A stretch of DNA of 44,094 nucleotides, from assembly GCA_035575035.1 (NCBI GenBank), contig DATLYH010000134.1:1-44094 (forward strand). The letters are read 5' to 3'. This stretch comes from DATLYH01 sp035575035 (GTDB lineage Bacteria; Planctomycetota; Planctomycetia; Gemmatales; Gemmataceae). Of the stretch, positions 8,483 through 16,307 are shown piece by piece (positions within the stretch are counted from its first letter, which is position 1; every line of letters begins with the position of its first letter). The translations under genes were made by a program, and so were the position numbers. The notes below the pieces were generated by a model. The model was not told the DNA's origin. It saw nothing but the letters and a program-made list of their open reading frames with translations, and did not search any database.

Positions 8483-9215
8483 ACGTCACCCGCATCAGGA
8501 ACAGCCCCTGTGCCGGCGCTGTCGGCCCAGCCTGGGTGCGGTCCTCGGCCCGGAGGATCTCGGCGACGCGCTCCTCGGGCCAGTAGCCACGGCCGACATT
8601 CATCAAGGTGCCGGCGATGGCCCTGACCATATTGTACAGGAAGCCGTCGGCCTCCACGTCGATCCAGAGCCAGTCGCCGACGCGGTTGACGGTCAGATGG
8701 GTGATGGTCCGCACGCTCGACATGCGGTTGGGCCAGTCGGTCTCGAAGCTGTGAAAGTCGTGGCGGCCCTTGAGCGGCTCGGCAGCCCGCCGCATCGCTG
8801 CCGCGTCGAGACGGTGCTTGCTGTGACAGCAGTAGCGCCGCAGGAAGGGGTCCGGCACCGGTCCATCATGGATGACGTAGCGGTAGAGCTTGCGGAGAGC
8901 GTCGCGGTTGGCATCGAACGCCTGGGGTACATCATCGGCATGGCGGACGACGATATCGGGCGGCAGGTGGGCATTGATTGCCCGGACCAGGACATCCGGC
9001 GCTAGGCGGGTGTTGCTGTAAAAGTTGACCACCTGGCCGATGGCATGGACGCCGGCGTCGGTGCGGCCGCTGGCATTGACGCGGATGCGCGGCTCGCCGG
9101 TCAACCGGGCGATGGCGTTTTCGAGGGTTTCCTGAACGGTACGATAGCCGGGCTGGGTCTGCCAGCCGTTGAAGTCGGTGCCGTCGTAGGAAAGGATCAG
9201 GCGGATGTTACGCAT
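8472..9215 (-). CDS. truA: tRNA pseudouridine synthase A
   Basis: Isomerises uridines 38-40 of the tRNA anticodon stem-loop to pseudouridine. The protein starts MRNIRLILSYDGTDFNGWQ, the normal TruA N-terminus, which is why I chose 9215 over an in-frame ATG at 9260 that would add 15 residues from a repeat. The catalytic aspartate is in GRTDAGVHA (about residue 52). The family landmarks NRDALRKLYRYVI, HDFHSFE and ADGFLYNMVRAIAGTL follow. Length 247, normal for the family. It overlaps aroA by 11 bases. Upstream lies a long intergenic hairpin (9222-9347) that separates it from asd. Confidence 0.95.
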   Translation of the reverse strand: MRNIRLILSYDGTDFNGWQTQPGYRTVQETLENAIARLTGEPRIRVNASGRTDAGVHAIGQVVNFYSNTRLAPDVLVRAINAHLPPDIVVRHADDVPQAFDANRDALRKLYRYVIHDGPVPDPFLRRYCCHSKHRLDAAAMRRAAEPLKGRHDFHSFETDWPNRMSSVRTITHLTVNRVGDWLWIDVEADGFLYNMVRAIAGTLMNVGRGYWPEERVAEILRAEDRTQAGPTAPAQGLFLMRVTYER

Positions 9216-9221
9216 GACAGG

Positions 9222-9347
9222 ACTAATGACGAATGACGAAAGAAGCCCGAATGACCTCATGACGAAACCATGCCGACCACTGCCTTCGTCCTTGGTGCTT
9301 CGTCATTCGTGCTTCTTTCGTCATTCGTCATTGGACATTCGTCATTT
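9222..9347. repeat. TGACGAA-type inverted repeat between asd and truA
   Basis: The left part carries repeated TGACGAATGACGAAAGAAG units; the right part, from about 9285, carries the complement (CTTCTTTCGTCATTCGTCATT). The central arms pair over roughly 30 bases with few mismatches, so the region can fold into one large hairpin. If translated it would give meaningless peptides of the TNDERSTNDE type. The same repeat family occurs at 13811-13969. It overlaps the last six bases of asd. Confidence 0.8.
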
Positions 9348-10367
9348 GTGCGGGAGCCAGCCGCGCTGCACCAGGACCTCGGCGATCTGCACGGCGTTGG
9401 TGGCAGCTCCCTTGCGGAGGTTATCGGCCACCACCCAGAGGTTGAGGCCGTGCGGCACCGTTGGGTCGCGGCGCAGCCGGCCGACAAAGACCTCGTCTCG
9501 ACCGGCGGCCCGCAACGGCAGCGGCACCTCTCCCTTGGCGTAGTCATCGACGAGTACAATCCCGGGCGCCCGCCGCAGGGCATCGCGGGCCTGCTCCACC
9601 GTGATCGGATGATGGAACTCGACGTTGACCGCTTCGGAGTGGCCGTGGCGCACCGGCACCCGCGCCGTCGTGGGCGAGACCTGGATGCTGTCATCGCCCA
9701 GGATCTTGCGCGTCTCGCGCACCATCTTCCATTCCTCCTCGGAGTAGCCGTCGTCGCCGAGCTTCCAGTCGTGCGGCAGGACATTGCCGGCCAGCTGGGC
9801 GGCGTGGGCCTTGGCCTCAGCCACCGGCTCCCCTCGGCCCAGGGCCGCGATCTGCGCATCCAACTCGTACAGGGCGCGGGCCCCCTTGCCGGAGGAGGCC
9901 TGGTAGGTCGCCACCACCACGCGCTTGATCCGGGCCAGGTCGTGCAGCGGCTTCAGCGCCACCACCATCTGGATGGTCGAGCAGTTCGGGTTGGCCACGA
10001 TCCCTTTGGGGATGTGCCGCAGCTGGTCGGCGTTGACCTCAGGCACCACCAGCGGTACCTCGGGGTCCATCCGCCAGGCGCTGGAATTGTCGATGACAAT
10101 GGCCCCGGCGCGGGCGGCGATGGGGCTGTACTCCCGGCTGACAGAGGCCGGCGTGCTCGACAGGACCAGGTCGATGCCGGCGAACGCCTCCGGACGGAGC
10201 GGCTCGACCGGGTAGGTCTTCCCCTGGAACTCGACGGTTTTGCCCGCGCTGCGCTCCGAGGCCACGAACTTGATCGCGCGCAGAGGAAAGTTGCGCTCCG
10301 CCAGTACCTGCCGCATCACCTCGCCGACCGCACCGGTCGCACCGACCACCGCCACGCTAGGCCACAC
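9342..10367 (-). CDS. asd: Aspartate-semialdehyde dehydrogenase
   Basis: Reduces aspartyl phosphate to aspartate semialdehyde with NADPH, the branch point of lysine/DAP, threonine and methionine synthesis. 341 residues, typical length. The nucleotide-binding loop VAVVGATGAVGEV is at residues 5-17. The catalytic cysteine is C129 in GIVANPNCSTIQM. Later landmarks are YQASSGKG (AAYQAVSGAG equivalent) and RVPVRHGHSEAVNVEF. The start is GTG at 10367, preceded by an AAAGGGCG stretch. dapF at 32330-33166 acts later in the DAP branch but is not linked. Divergent from the sigma factor gene. Confidence 0.96.
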   Translation of the reverse strand: MWPSVAVVGATGAVGEVMRQVLAERNFPLRAIKFVASERSAGKTVEFQGKTYPVEPLRPEAFAGIDLVLSSTPASVSREYSPIAARAGAIVIDNSSAWRMDPEVPLVVPEVNADQLRHIPKGIVANPNCSTIQMVVALKPLHDLARIKRVVVATYQASSGKGARALYELDAQIAALGRGEPVAEAKAHAAQLAGNVLPHDWKLGDDGYSEEEWKMVRETRKILGDDSIQVSPTTARVPVRHGHSEAVNVEFHHPITVEQARDALRRAPGIVLVDDYAKGEVPLPLRAAGRDEVFVGRLRRDPTVPHGLNLWVVADNLRKGAATNAVQIAEVLVQRGWLPHK

Positions 10368-10586
10368 GAGAAACGCCCTTTCGTGAAATGGACCTGCCGG
10401 AGACCCAGCGGGAGCTGCGGTCCCGTCTGCTCCCCGGACACAATTATCGTTCCTCCACTATTAGACACCGGACAGGTCCTTGGCAAGGGGAAGCGTCGTC
10501 CGGGCCGTGCGGCACGCCCCTTTTTTCCGCGGAACAGGCTTGCCTACCTGAACAGCGGGAGCGTATCGTAAACAAGGGGAGGAACA

Positions 10587-11219
10587 GTGAAGGACCCTCG
10601 CGGGGAGAGGAACGGCGACATGGAAGACCGGGAAAAGCACCACCAGCCCCCGCCGTCGGGGCCGCAAGTTGAGGAGCCGCTGACGCCGGAGCGGATTTTC
10701 CGCGACTATGCCGGGCAGGTCTACCATCTTGCCCGGCGGATGCTCGGCAGCGACGCCGATGCCGAGGATGTCACCCAGGATGTGTTACTCCAGGTGGTGC
10801 GTAAGCTGGACACCTTCCGCGGCGAGGCCGCCCTGAGCACCTGGCTGCATCGCATCACGGTCAACGCTGCCCTGGCCCATCGCCGCAAGAAAGCGATCCG
10901 CGAGGAGCACCGGGTCCGTGACCCGCTGGAGCACTTCCTCGAGGACGGCGGCCACGGCGCTCCCGTCCGTCGGTGGTCGGTCAGCCCCGAGGAGCAGGTC
11001 CTGGACGAGGAGACCCAGCGCCTGATCGAAGAGGCGATCGCCCGGCTGCCGGAATCGTACCGCGACGTGTTCATTTTGGCCGACGTCGAGCAGTTGCCCA
11101 ATGCCGAGATCGCCAACCTTCTCGGCATGAGCGTGCCGGCCGTCAAAAGCCGCCTGCACCGGGCCCGCCTGATGATGCGCGACGCCCTGGCCCCGCATTT
11201 TGAGGAGGCATCGGCGTGA
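10587..11219 (+). CDS. ECF-type RNA polymerase sigma factor
   Basis: Sigma-70 family factor of 210 residues with only regions 2 and 4, as in extracytoplasmic function sigmas. Region 2 spans about 36-100: IFRDYAGQVYHLARRML, then DAEDVTQDVLLQVV and the promoter-melting STWLHRITVNAALAHRRKK. Region 4 spans about 147-200: ARLPESYRDVFILADVEQL with the helix-turn-helix NAEIANLLGMSVPAVKSRLHRAR. The start shown is GTG with a GGGGAGG four bases upstream; an ATG at 10620 with GAGAGG upstream is equally possible and would remove 11 residues. The stop overlaps the start of the anti-sigma gene (GTGA), a strong sign that they work together. Confidence 0.93.
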   Translation: MKDPRGERNGDMEDREKHHQPPPSGPQVEEPLTPERIFRDYAGQVYHLARRMLGSDADAEDVTQDVLLQVVRKLDTFRGEAALSTWLHRITVNAALAHRRKKAIREEHRVRDPLEHFLEDGGHGAPVRRWSVSPEEQVLDEETQRLIEEAIARLPESYRDVFILADVEQLPNAEIANLLGMSVPAVKSRLHRARLMMRDALAPHFEEASA

Positions 11220-11479
11220 TCACCTGTCGCGAACTGGTCGAACTCCTCATCGACTACATCACCGACGAGTTGCCGCCCGAGCGCCGGCAGGCCCTGGAGC
11301 AGCACTTGCAGCGGTGCCCGCCGTGCCTGGCCTACCTGGAAACCTACCGCCTGACCATCAAGTTGACGCGCCGCCTGCCGCGCTGCCCGCCGCCCCCGGC
11401 GCTGATGCAGCGGCTGCACGCGGCCCTCAAGTCGGTCCCGCCGCCGCCCCCGCCGCCGACAGGCGGATGCTACGCATGA
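11216..11479 (+). CDS. Zinc-binding anti-sigma factor (zf-HC2), soluble
   Basis: 87 residues, translationally coupled to the preceding sigma factor. The zinc anti-sigma motif HX3CX2C is present as H30-LQR-C34-PP-C37, with C4 as the likely fourth ligand. Helical regions that would wrap the sigma factor surround it. There is no transmembrane helix; the protein ends in a proline run and GGCYA. Proteins of this type hold their ECF partner inactive until a signal (often redox or zinc loss) releases it. The absence of a membrane domain suggests a cytoplasmic signal. Its 3' end faces the leftward M50 gene. Confidence 0.85.
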   Translation: MITCRELVELLIDYITDELPPERRQALEQHLQRCPPCLAYLETYRLTIKLTRRLPRCPPPPALMQRLHAALKSVPPPPPPPTGGCYA

Positions 11480-11553
11480 GGAAACGGTTCGCCGCGGCAG
11501 GGAGCGCGGGCGCATTCCGCGCCGTACCGCGGCTCCCCGGGGACATCCTGCTT

Positions 11554-13797
11554 TTACATCAACCCCAGATCGAACATGTTGTTGAGGGTCCGCCAGGCCC
11601 ACCAGGCGCAGGAGCGCCAGCGGCAGTGGATCTTGACCTGGGCCATCGTCCGGGGGTAGATGCTGCGGTCGAAGTCCACGAAATCGACGGAAATGAGGTA
11701 AAGCTGCGCCTGCGGCACGTTCGGCCCCTCCGGCGGGCCGGGCTTGACGGCGACGGGGCCGCCGCCCCGGGTGGTCAGCTCCACCGGCATGTCCTTGCAC
11801 TCCGACAACGGCAGCGGGGCCAGCTTGCCGCGCCAGGTGCTGCCGCCGTGGCCCTGCACCCGGATCGTCGCTTCCAGGTCGGCACCGCGCTGTTGCAGAT
11901 ATTCGCGATCGCTTTTGAGAAGCTCGTAATCGGCCGGGGTGACCGGCACGAGAGCCCGCAGCCGTTCCGGCTCGCCGATCTCGCAGAACGGCGTCCGTTG
12001 CTCCTTGTCGTAAAACTTGCGAATCTCGTCCCGCTTGGGCAGGCCAATGACCACGCCGGCCCGCGGCGCCCGCAGCACCAGGGCCTGCTTCTTCTCCAGT
12101 AGCGCGTCCCGCTCCGTGCGATACTGGTCCGCCTCGCTGAGCAGCTGCACCCGTTCCTTTTCGATCCGGTCCTTCTCCTGTCGTTCCTGGGCGTCGTCGA
12201 GTTTCCGTTCCAGCGCCTTGGCGGCCTGCATTCGAATCTTGTACTCGGTCTCCAGGGTACGGAGTTGGTTGTCCAGTTCGGGGTCGCTGAAGTAGGCCAG
12301 CGCTTGCCCCTCCTTGACCCATTGGCCCTCCTGGACGGCGAGCTTTTCCAGGATGCCCGACTCGTGGACGAAGACCTTGACGGTGGCGTCGGGCTGGAAC
12401 TCAACCAGGGCCGTCTCGCGGACCCGGCTGACCGGCAGCGGCACGAAGAGCAGGAACAGCAGCACGGCCGCCACCACGACCGCTGAAACCGTCACCCGCC
12501 AGCGCTTCATGTCCGGAAGCCTCCCCCGTTGGTGAAGGTTCTTGCCCAGCCGGTACAGCGGCCAGCCGATCATCGAACCGACGGCCGCCAGGGCCAGCAG
12601 GCGGCTGATTACGCCCAGCTTGTACGGCTTGAGGAACGAGTCGAGAAAGACCAGGATGACGAACGTGATCACCCAGCGGTAAATGTAGCTGGTCACCGCA
12701 TAGCTGACGAAGAGCACCTTGCGCCACAGGGCCATGTACGGCTCGGGCTGAACCTCGACGCCCAGGCAGTGCTCCAGCACCAGGTTCTTCAGGAAGCGGT
12801 TGGAGCGGTCGCGCAGGTTGGGGATCTCCAAAAGGTCGGCCAGCACGTAGTAGCCGTCGTAGCGCATCAGCGGGTTGGCGTTGAAGACGACGGTGCTGAC
12901 ACTGCAAACCACCATCAGGCTCAGGCAGAGATGGTTGATGAACGGCTGGCTGGGGGTATTCCACCAAATGAAGGTGGCGATGGCGGCGATCATCAGCTCG
13001 ACGTAGATGCCGGCCGAGCTGATGATGATCCGCTTCCACTTGTTGGGCAGCGTCCAGGCGTCGGAGACGTTGCAATACAGGCAGGGGGACAGGCAGAGGA
13101 ACAGCGCCCCCATCTCGTGGACCTCGCCGCCGAATGCCTTGCAGCTCAGGCCGTGGCCGAACTCGTGGATGATCTTGACCGCCCCCAAGGCGAACCAAAG
13201 GTAGATGACCGTCTTGAACTGGAAGAACTCGTGGTACGACGGCAGCTTGTCGCGGAAGGTTTGGAAGTGGGTGGCGACCAGCATCACCGCGGCCAGCATG
13301 ACGCCGATGCTGACGAGGAGGAACCACCAGGTAAAGATCCACCAGGTGTAGCGGAGCATCCAGTTGAGCAGCCGCTCCGGGTCGAAGAGAGGGATCTTGA
13401 TGTACAGGATGTTGGTCAGGGCTTGCAGCCATTCGCTGCGGCGGCGTTTGCGGCGGCGCTCGAAGAGCTGCTCGCCCGCCTTGGGCGACTCGTTCTGGGC
13501 CAGCCCGGCCTTGAGCAACTGTTGCGCGAACGCTTCCAGATCCTCCAGTGTCAGCCGTTCCGGCCGGAAGCGCTTCTCGTATTGCTTCTGGGCCTGGTCG
13601 AGGGTGTGTTGGCCGTCGAGGAACTGGAGCAGGAAATGCTCCTGTTCCTTGAAGCGATAGTAGCGCAGGCTAACCGGGTCCTTGACGACGTAGTAGGTTC
13701 GCCCCTCGTACTTCTGGGGTTGAATCGACAGGTCGCGGCGCAGGCGGATCTTGACCTGCTTGCGGCGTTCCAGGTCACTGGCGGCGGCTTTGTCCAT
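11554..13797 (-). CDS. PqqD-like / M50 site-2 protease / HlyD adaptor fusion
   Basis: 747-residue polytopic membrane protein. Residues about 15-105 resemble a PqqD-like winged helix (YYVVKDPVSLRYYRFKEQE, then FLLQFLDGQHTLDQAQKQYE). A basic stretch RRRKRRR (114-120) precedes the membrane part. The M50 zinc motif HEFGH is at 211-215, and the third ligand lies in NANPLMRYDG (306-315, D314). Several membrane helices flank them (about 150-175, 195-210, 258-280, 288-305, 370-390 and 400-420). A final helix near 443-464 leads into an HlyD-like biotinyl-lipoyl/coiled-coil region (ESGILEKLAVQEGQWVKEGQ). It probably cleaves a membrane-bound or peptide substrate while holding an adaptor in the envelope. 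Last gene of the 11554-18605 group. Confidence 0.88.
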   Translation of the reverse strand: MDKAAASDLERRKQVKIRLRRDLSIQPQKYEGRTYYVVKDPVSLRYYRFKEQEHFLLQFLDGQHTLDQAQKQYEKRFRPERLTLEDLEAFAQQLLKAGLAQNESPKAGEQLFERRRKRRRSEWLQALTNILYIKIPLFDPERLLNWMLRYTWWIFTWWFLLVSIGVMLAAVMLVATHFQTFRDKLPSYHEFFQFKTVIYLWFALGAVKIIHEFGHGLSCKAFGGEVHEMGALFLCLSPCLYCNVSDAWTLPNKWKRIIISSAGIYVELMIAAIATFIWWNTPSQPFINHLCLSLMVVCSVSTVVFNANPLMRYDGYYVLADLLEIPNLRDRSNRFLKNLVLEHCLGVEVQPEPYMALWRKVLFVSYAVTSYIYRWVITFVILVFLDSFLKPYKLGVISRLLALAAVGSMIGWPLYRLGKNLHQRGRLPDMKRWRVTVSAVVVAAVLLFLLFVPLPVSRVRETALVEFQPDATVKVFVHESGILEKLAVQEGQWVKEGQALAYFSDPELDNQLRTLETEYKIRMQAAKALERKLDDAQERQEKDRIEKERVQLLSEADQYRTERDALLEKKQALVLRAPRAGVVIGLPKRDEIRKFYDKEQRTPFCEIGEPERLRALVPVTPADYELLKSDREYLQQRGADLEATIRVQGHGGSTWRGKLAPLPLSECKDMPVELTTRGGGPVAVKPGPPEGPNVPQAQLYLISVDFVDFDRSIYPRTMAQVKIHCRWRSCAWWAWRTLNNMFDLGLM

Positions 13798-13810
13798 GCG
13801 AGTCTCGTGA

Positions 13811-13969
13811 TCTTAACGCACGAAGGACGAAATCCGAATGACGCACGAAGGACGAAGCCCTGATGACGAAGGACAAAACCGGATAGCAGTCTCCTTGCGA
13901 CATTCGTCAGTCGTCATTGGTCCTTCGGGCTTCTTTCGTCATGCGTGCTTCGTCCTTCGTCAGTTGGCG
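13811..13969. repeat. TGACGAA/ACGAAGGACGAA inverted repeat
   Basis: The stretch between the HlyD-WD40 gene and the M50 gene is built of ACGAAGGACGAA and TGACGAAGGAC units on the left and their complement (TTCGTCCTTCGTCA, CTTCTTTCGTCATGCGTG) on the right, so it can form a long hairpin. It belongs to the same family as 9222-9347. It may weaken or process transcripts between two genes that otherwise appear to form one unit. Confidence 0.8.
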
Positions 13970-13970
13970 G

Positions 13971-16127
13971 TTACTTCTTCGGTTCGATGACCAGGGTAGC
14001 GGTGTCGCCTGGCAGGAGGTAGCCGGGGTTGGTCAGCTCGGCCGCGATGCGCACCTGGCGCGTGCTGGAGTCGAGCGAGCGATCAACCAGGGTGATCCTG
14101 GCCTTCAGCTCCTGATCTACCTCCTTCGGGTCGGGCATCTGCCAGACGAGGACGGTGAGGTCGCGCATGCCGGTGACGAGGAACTGGCCGTTGGGGGCGA
14201 AGGCGCCGCAGGTGGCCGGAGCGGCCGGCCAGACCAGCTGGCGGATCTCGGCGGCCCGCAGGGTAGCCGTCGGCGCCCGGTACAGTTGCAGGCGGTTCTC
14301 AGCAGCGCTGGCTGTCAGGATCACCTTGCCATCCTTCGGTGCGAACAGGGCCATGGTGCTAAAGTGCATCGCCGGCGAGGCGTTTTGCAGCACCCCCTCA
14401 ATCTGGCCGGTCTGGAGCGACAGCACTTGCAGGTCCTTCCCCTGGTCGAAGAGCACCCGCTTGCCGTCGGGGCTGACGCCGAGGTTGGCCACGTCGCCGC
14501 TGCGGCGCGGGAACTCGGCGATGCGGCTCAGGGCAGCGCCCGGCCCCAGCTTCCAGACCAGAACGGCGTTGTCGCCGCGCCCCGCGGAGACCAACTCGGT
14601 GTTGGAGGCAAAGTGCAGCGACGTGACGGCGCCGCGGTGCCCTTGCTCGGCCGGGGAAGTATTCAACAGTTCGCCGCTCGCCGCATCCCACAAGCGGATG
14701 AGGTGGTCCTCGCCGCCGGTCGCCAGCAGCGTGCCCTCGGGGCTGAAGGCGGCACAGGTGACCGGTCCCCGATGACGGCCATTCAGCTGCTGGAGCACCG
14801 GGGGCGTGGCCCGGTCAAAGCCGCGCAGCAGCCAGACCGAGCCGTCAGCCACTCCCGCCATGCCCAGGCTCCTATCGCCGTCGGCCGTGCAAGCCACCGC
14901 CCGGACCGCCGCCGGGAAGCCCCGCAGCGTGTAGAGCTGCTTGCCCTCTGCCCGGTCCCAAATACGCACGGTACGGTCCTCGCTGCCGGACAGGATCAAC
15001 GCGTCCTTCGCCGGGCTGACGGCCACGCTGGTGACTTCCTGCATGTGCCCCCGCAGCACCAACTCGGGCTTCTCCGGCTTGGAGGGCTCGACCACCGCTT
15101 CCATGCCCGGCTCCAGGTAGCGGGCGTGCTGCACCTCCACCAGTCCCTCGACCCGCAGCCGATCGGGATCCTGGATCAACAGGACCGGGTCAAGGTTCTT
15201 GACCGCGTCGCCGCGGTTCTTGTAAATGGCCTTGATGACGCCGTTGATCTTGCTGCGGATGGCGTGCATCTCCAGCAAGGTCTGGGCCTGCTTCAGTTCA
15301 TGGACCCCCAGGGTGATCGCCTGCCGCTTGCTAATCGCCTCGAAGCGGTAGCGGTCCCAGGTCAGTTTGGCCCCGGTGACTTCTTCTAGCGGCGTGGCCC
15401 GGCCGCCGGGAGAGTTGTACAGTTTCATCTGTCGCTCGTAGCGCGAAAGGGCCTCCGCAGCGGTCATTTCTGCGGCCTCGTGGTCGGCCCGGCTGGCGAT
15501 CACCCGGGCCTTCTTGATGCCCAGATCGTCGAAGGCGACGCGGGGATCGACCAGGGCCAGCAGCTGCCCCTCCTTGACCCGGTCGCCGACAGCCAGGCGG
15601 CGGAGACGCTGGCGCTGGGTGATGATCTCGAGGTCCGCGGCATCAACCGTCTCGCCTTCCTTGATGCGTCGGTACTTGACGCCGGCCATGTTCGGCACGG
15701 TGATGATCTCACTTGCGGGGACCTCCTCGCCGGGCTTGACGCGGGTGACCAGGTAGCGCATCTCAACCTCGACGGTCCGGTTCTCGGGGATCTCTTCGCC
15801 GGGTTCCGGTTCGGTGGCGATGAAGAGAAGTTGGCCGTCACGCAGGGCGGGGACTTCCTGCCGATCCATGACCACCAGGCGGCAGCCGGGGATGACCAGC
15901 GGCCCGCGGACGCCCGGCAGGTTATGGATCTCGACGCTCGGGCCGGAGGTCGCGGCCGGCTGCGATCGCTGGGCGGCCTTGGCTTGCCGCGGTGCCGGGG
16001 CGTTGGGTGCGGGGTCGGAAGATTCGGGATCGCCTCCGCCGCCGGACTGAGGCAGCCCCACGGCCAGGAACACCAGGCCGGCGATCACCAGCCCCAGGAT
16101 GCCACAAACGGTAAGCCAGCGGCCCAT
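13971..16127 (-). CDS. HlyD-like adaptor with WD40 propeller inserted in its barrel
   Basis: 718 residues. A single N-terminal membrane anchor (about 5-24, LTVCGILGLVIAGLVFLAVG) leads to a Pro/Ala linker (30-65). Residues about 75-330 are a membrane-fusion-protein body: RRLAVGDRVKEGQLLALVDP (lipoyl-like half), helices with EALSRYERQMKLYN, then IRSKINGVIKAIYKNRGDAVK (second half). From about 355 to 664 there are WD40 repeats (LVLRGHMQEVTSVAVSP, SGSEDRTVRIWD, GGEDHLIRLWD, VTGMRDLTVLVWQ), six or seven blades. After the propeller the barrel resumes (ITLVDRSLDSSTRQVRIAAE, LLPGDTATLVIEP). The start has a good GGAGG nine to twelve bases upstream. Middle gene of the group; probably a scaffold in the periplasm. 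Confidence 0.9.
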   Translation of the reverse strand: MGRWLTVCGILGLVIAGLVFLAVGLPQSGGGGDPESSDPAPNAPAPRQAKAAQRSQPAATSGPSVEIHNLPGVRGPLVIPGCRLVVMDRQEVPALRDGQLLFIATEPEPGEEIPENRTVEVEMRYLVTRVKPGEEVPASEIITVPNMAGVKYRRIKEGETVDAADLEIITQRQRLRRLAVGDRVKEGQLLALVDPRVAFDDLGIKKARVIASRADHEAAEMTAAEALSRYERQMKLYNSPGGRATPLEEVTGAKLTWDRYRFEAISKRQAITLGVHELKQAQTLLEMHAIRSKINGVIKAIYKNRGDAVKNLDPVLLIQDPDRLRVEGLVEVQHARYLEPGMEAVVEPSKPEKPELVLRGHMQEVTSVAVSPAKDALILSGSEDRTVRIWDRAEGKQLYTLRGFPAAVRAVACTADGDRSLGMAGVADGSVWLLRGFDRATPPVLQQLNGRHRGPVTCAAFSPEGTLLATGGEDHLIRLWDAASGELLNTSPAEQGHRGAVTSLHFASNTELVSAGRGDNAVLVWKLGPGAALSRIAEFPRRSGDVANLGVSPDGKRVLFDQGKDLQVLSLQTGQIEGVLQNASPAMHFSTMALFAPKDGKVILTASAAENRLQLYRAPTATLRAAEIRQLVWPAAPATCGAFAPNGQFLVTGMRDLTVLVWQMPDPKEVDQELKARITLVDRSLDSSTRQVRIAAELTNPGYLLPGDTATLVIEPKK

Positions 16128-16159
16128 TGGTAGTCCTCCAACATTCCGGTTGACAGCGG

Positions 16160-16307
16160 CAACCGGCCGATTGATACCGGCCGCTCGCCCGTTCGTCAGA
16201 CGCTTTGCGGCAACCGGCCGGTTGATACCGGCCGCTCGCCCGTTCGTCAGACGCTTTGCGGCAACCGGCCGGTTGACACCGGCCGCTCGCCCATTCGTCA
16301 GACGCTT
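16160..16307. repeat. 51-bp tandem repeat, 2.9 copies
   Basis: Units begin at 16160, 16211 and 16262 and read CAACCGGCCGGTTGATACCG followed by GCCGCTCGCCCGTTCGTCAG and ACGCTTTGCGG. The third ends at the stop codon of the upstream gene. Copies differ by only a few bases. Each unit contains the AACCGGCCGGTT palindrome and the CCGGCCGCTCGCC element also found at 1335-1384. It sits between the GAF-HlyD gene and the HlyD-WD40 gene. There are no variable spacers, so it is not a CRISPR. Confidence 0.9.

Noticed and set aside
10721..12322. 533-residue leftward frame across the sigma, anti-sigma and M50 genes
   Set aside because: It covers three well-supported genes in the wrong frame and has no recognisable domain.
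11216..13797. M50 protease as the activator of the adjacent ECF sigma factor
   Set aside because: The anti-sigma protein has no membrane helix, so regulated intramembrane proteolysis of it is not expected; the genes also converge.
16160..16307. CRISPR array
   Set aside because: The 51-bp units are directly adjacent with no variable spacers, and no cas genes are present.
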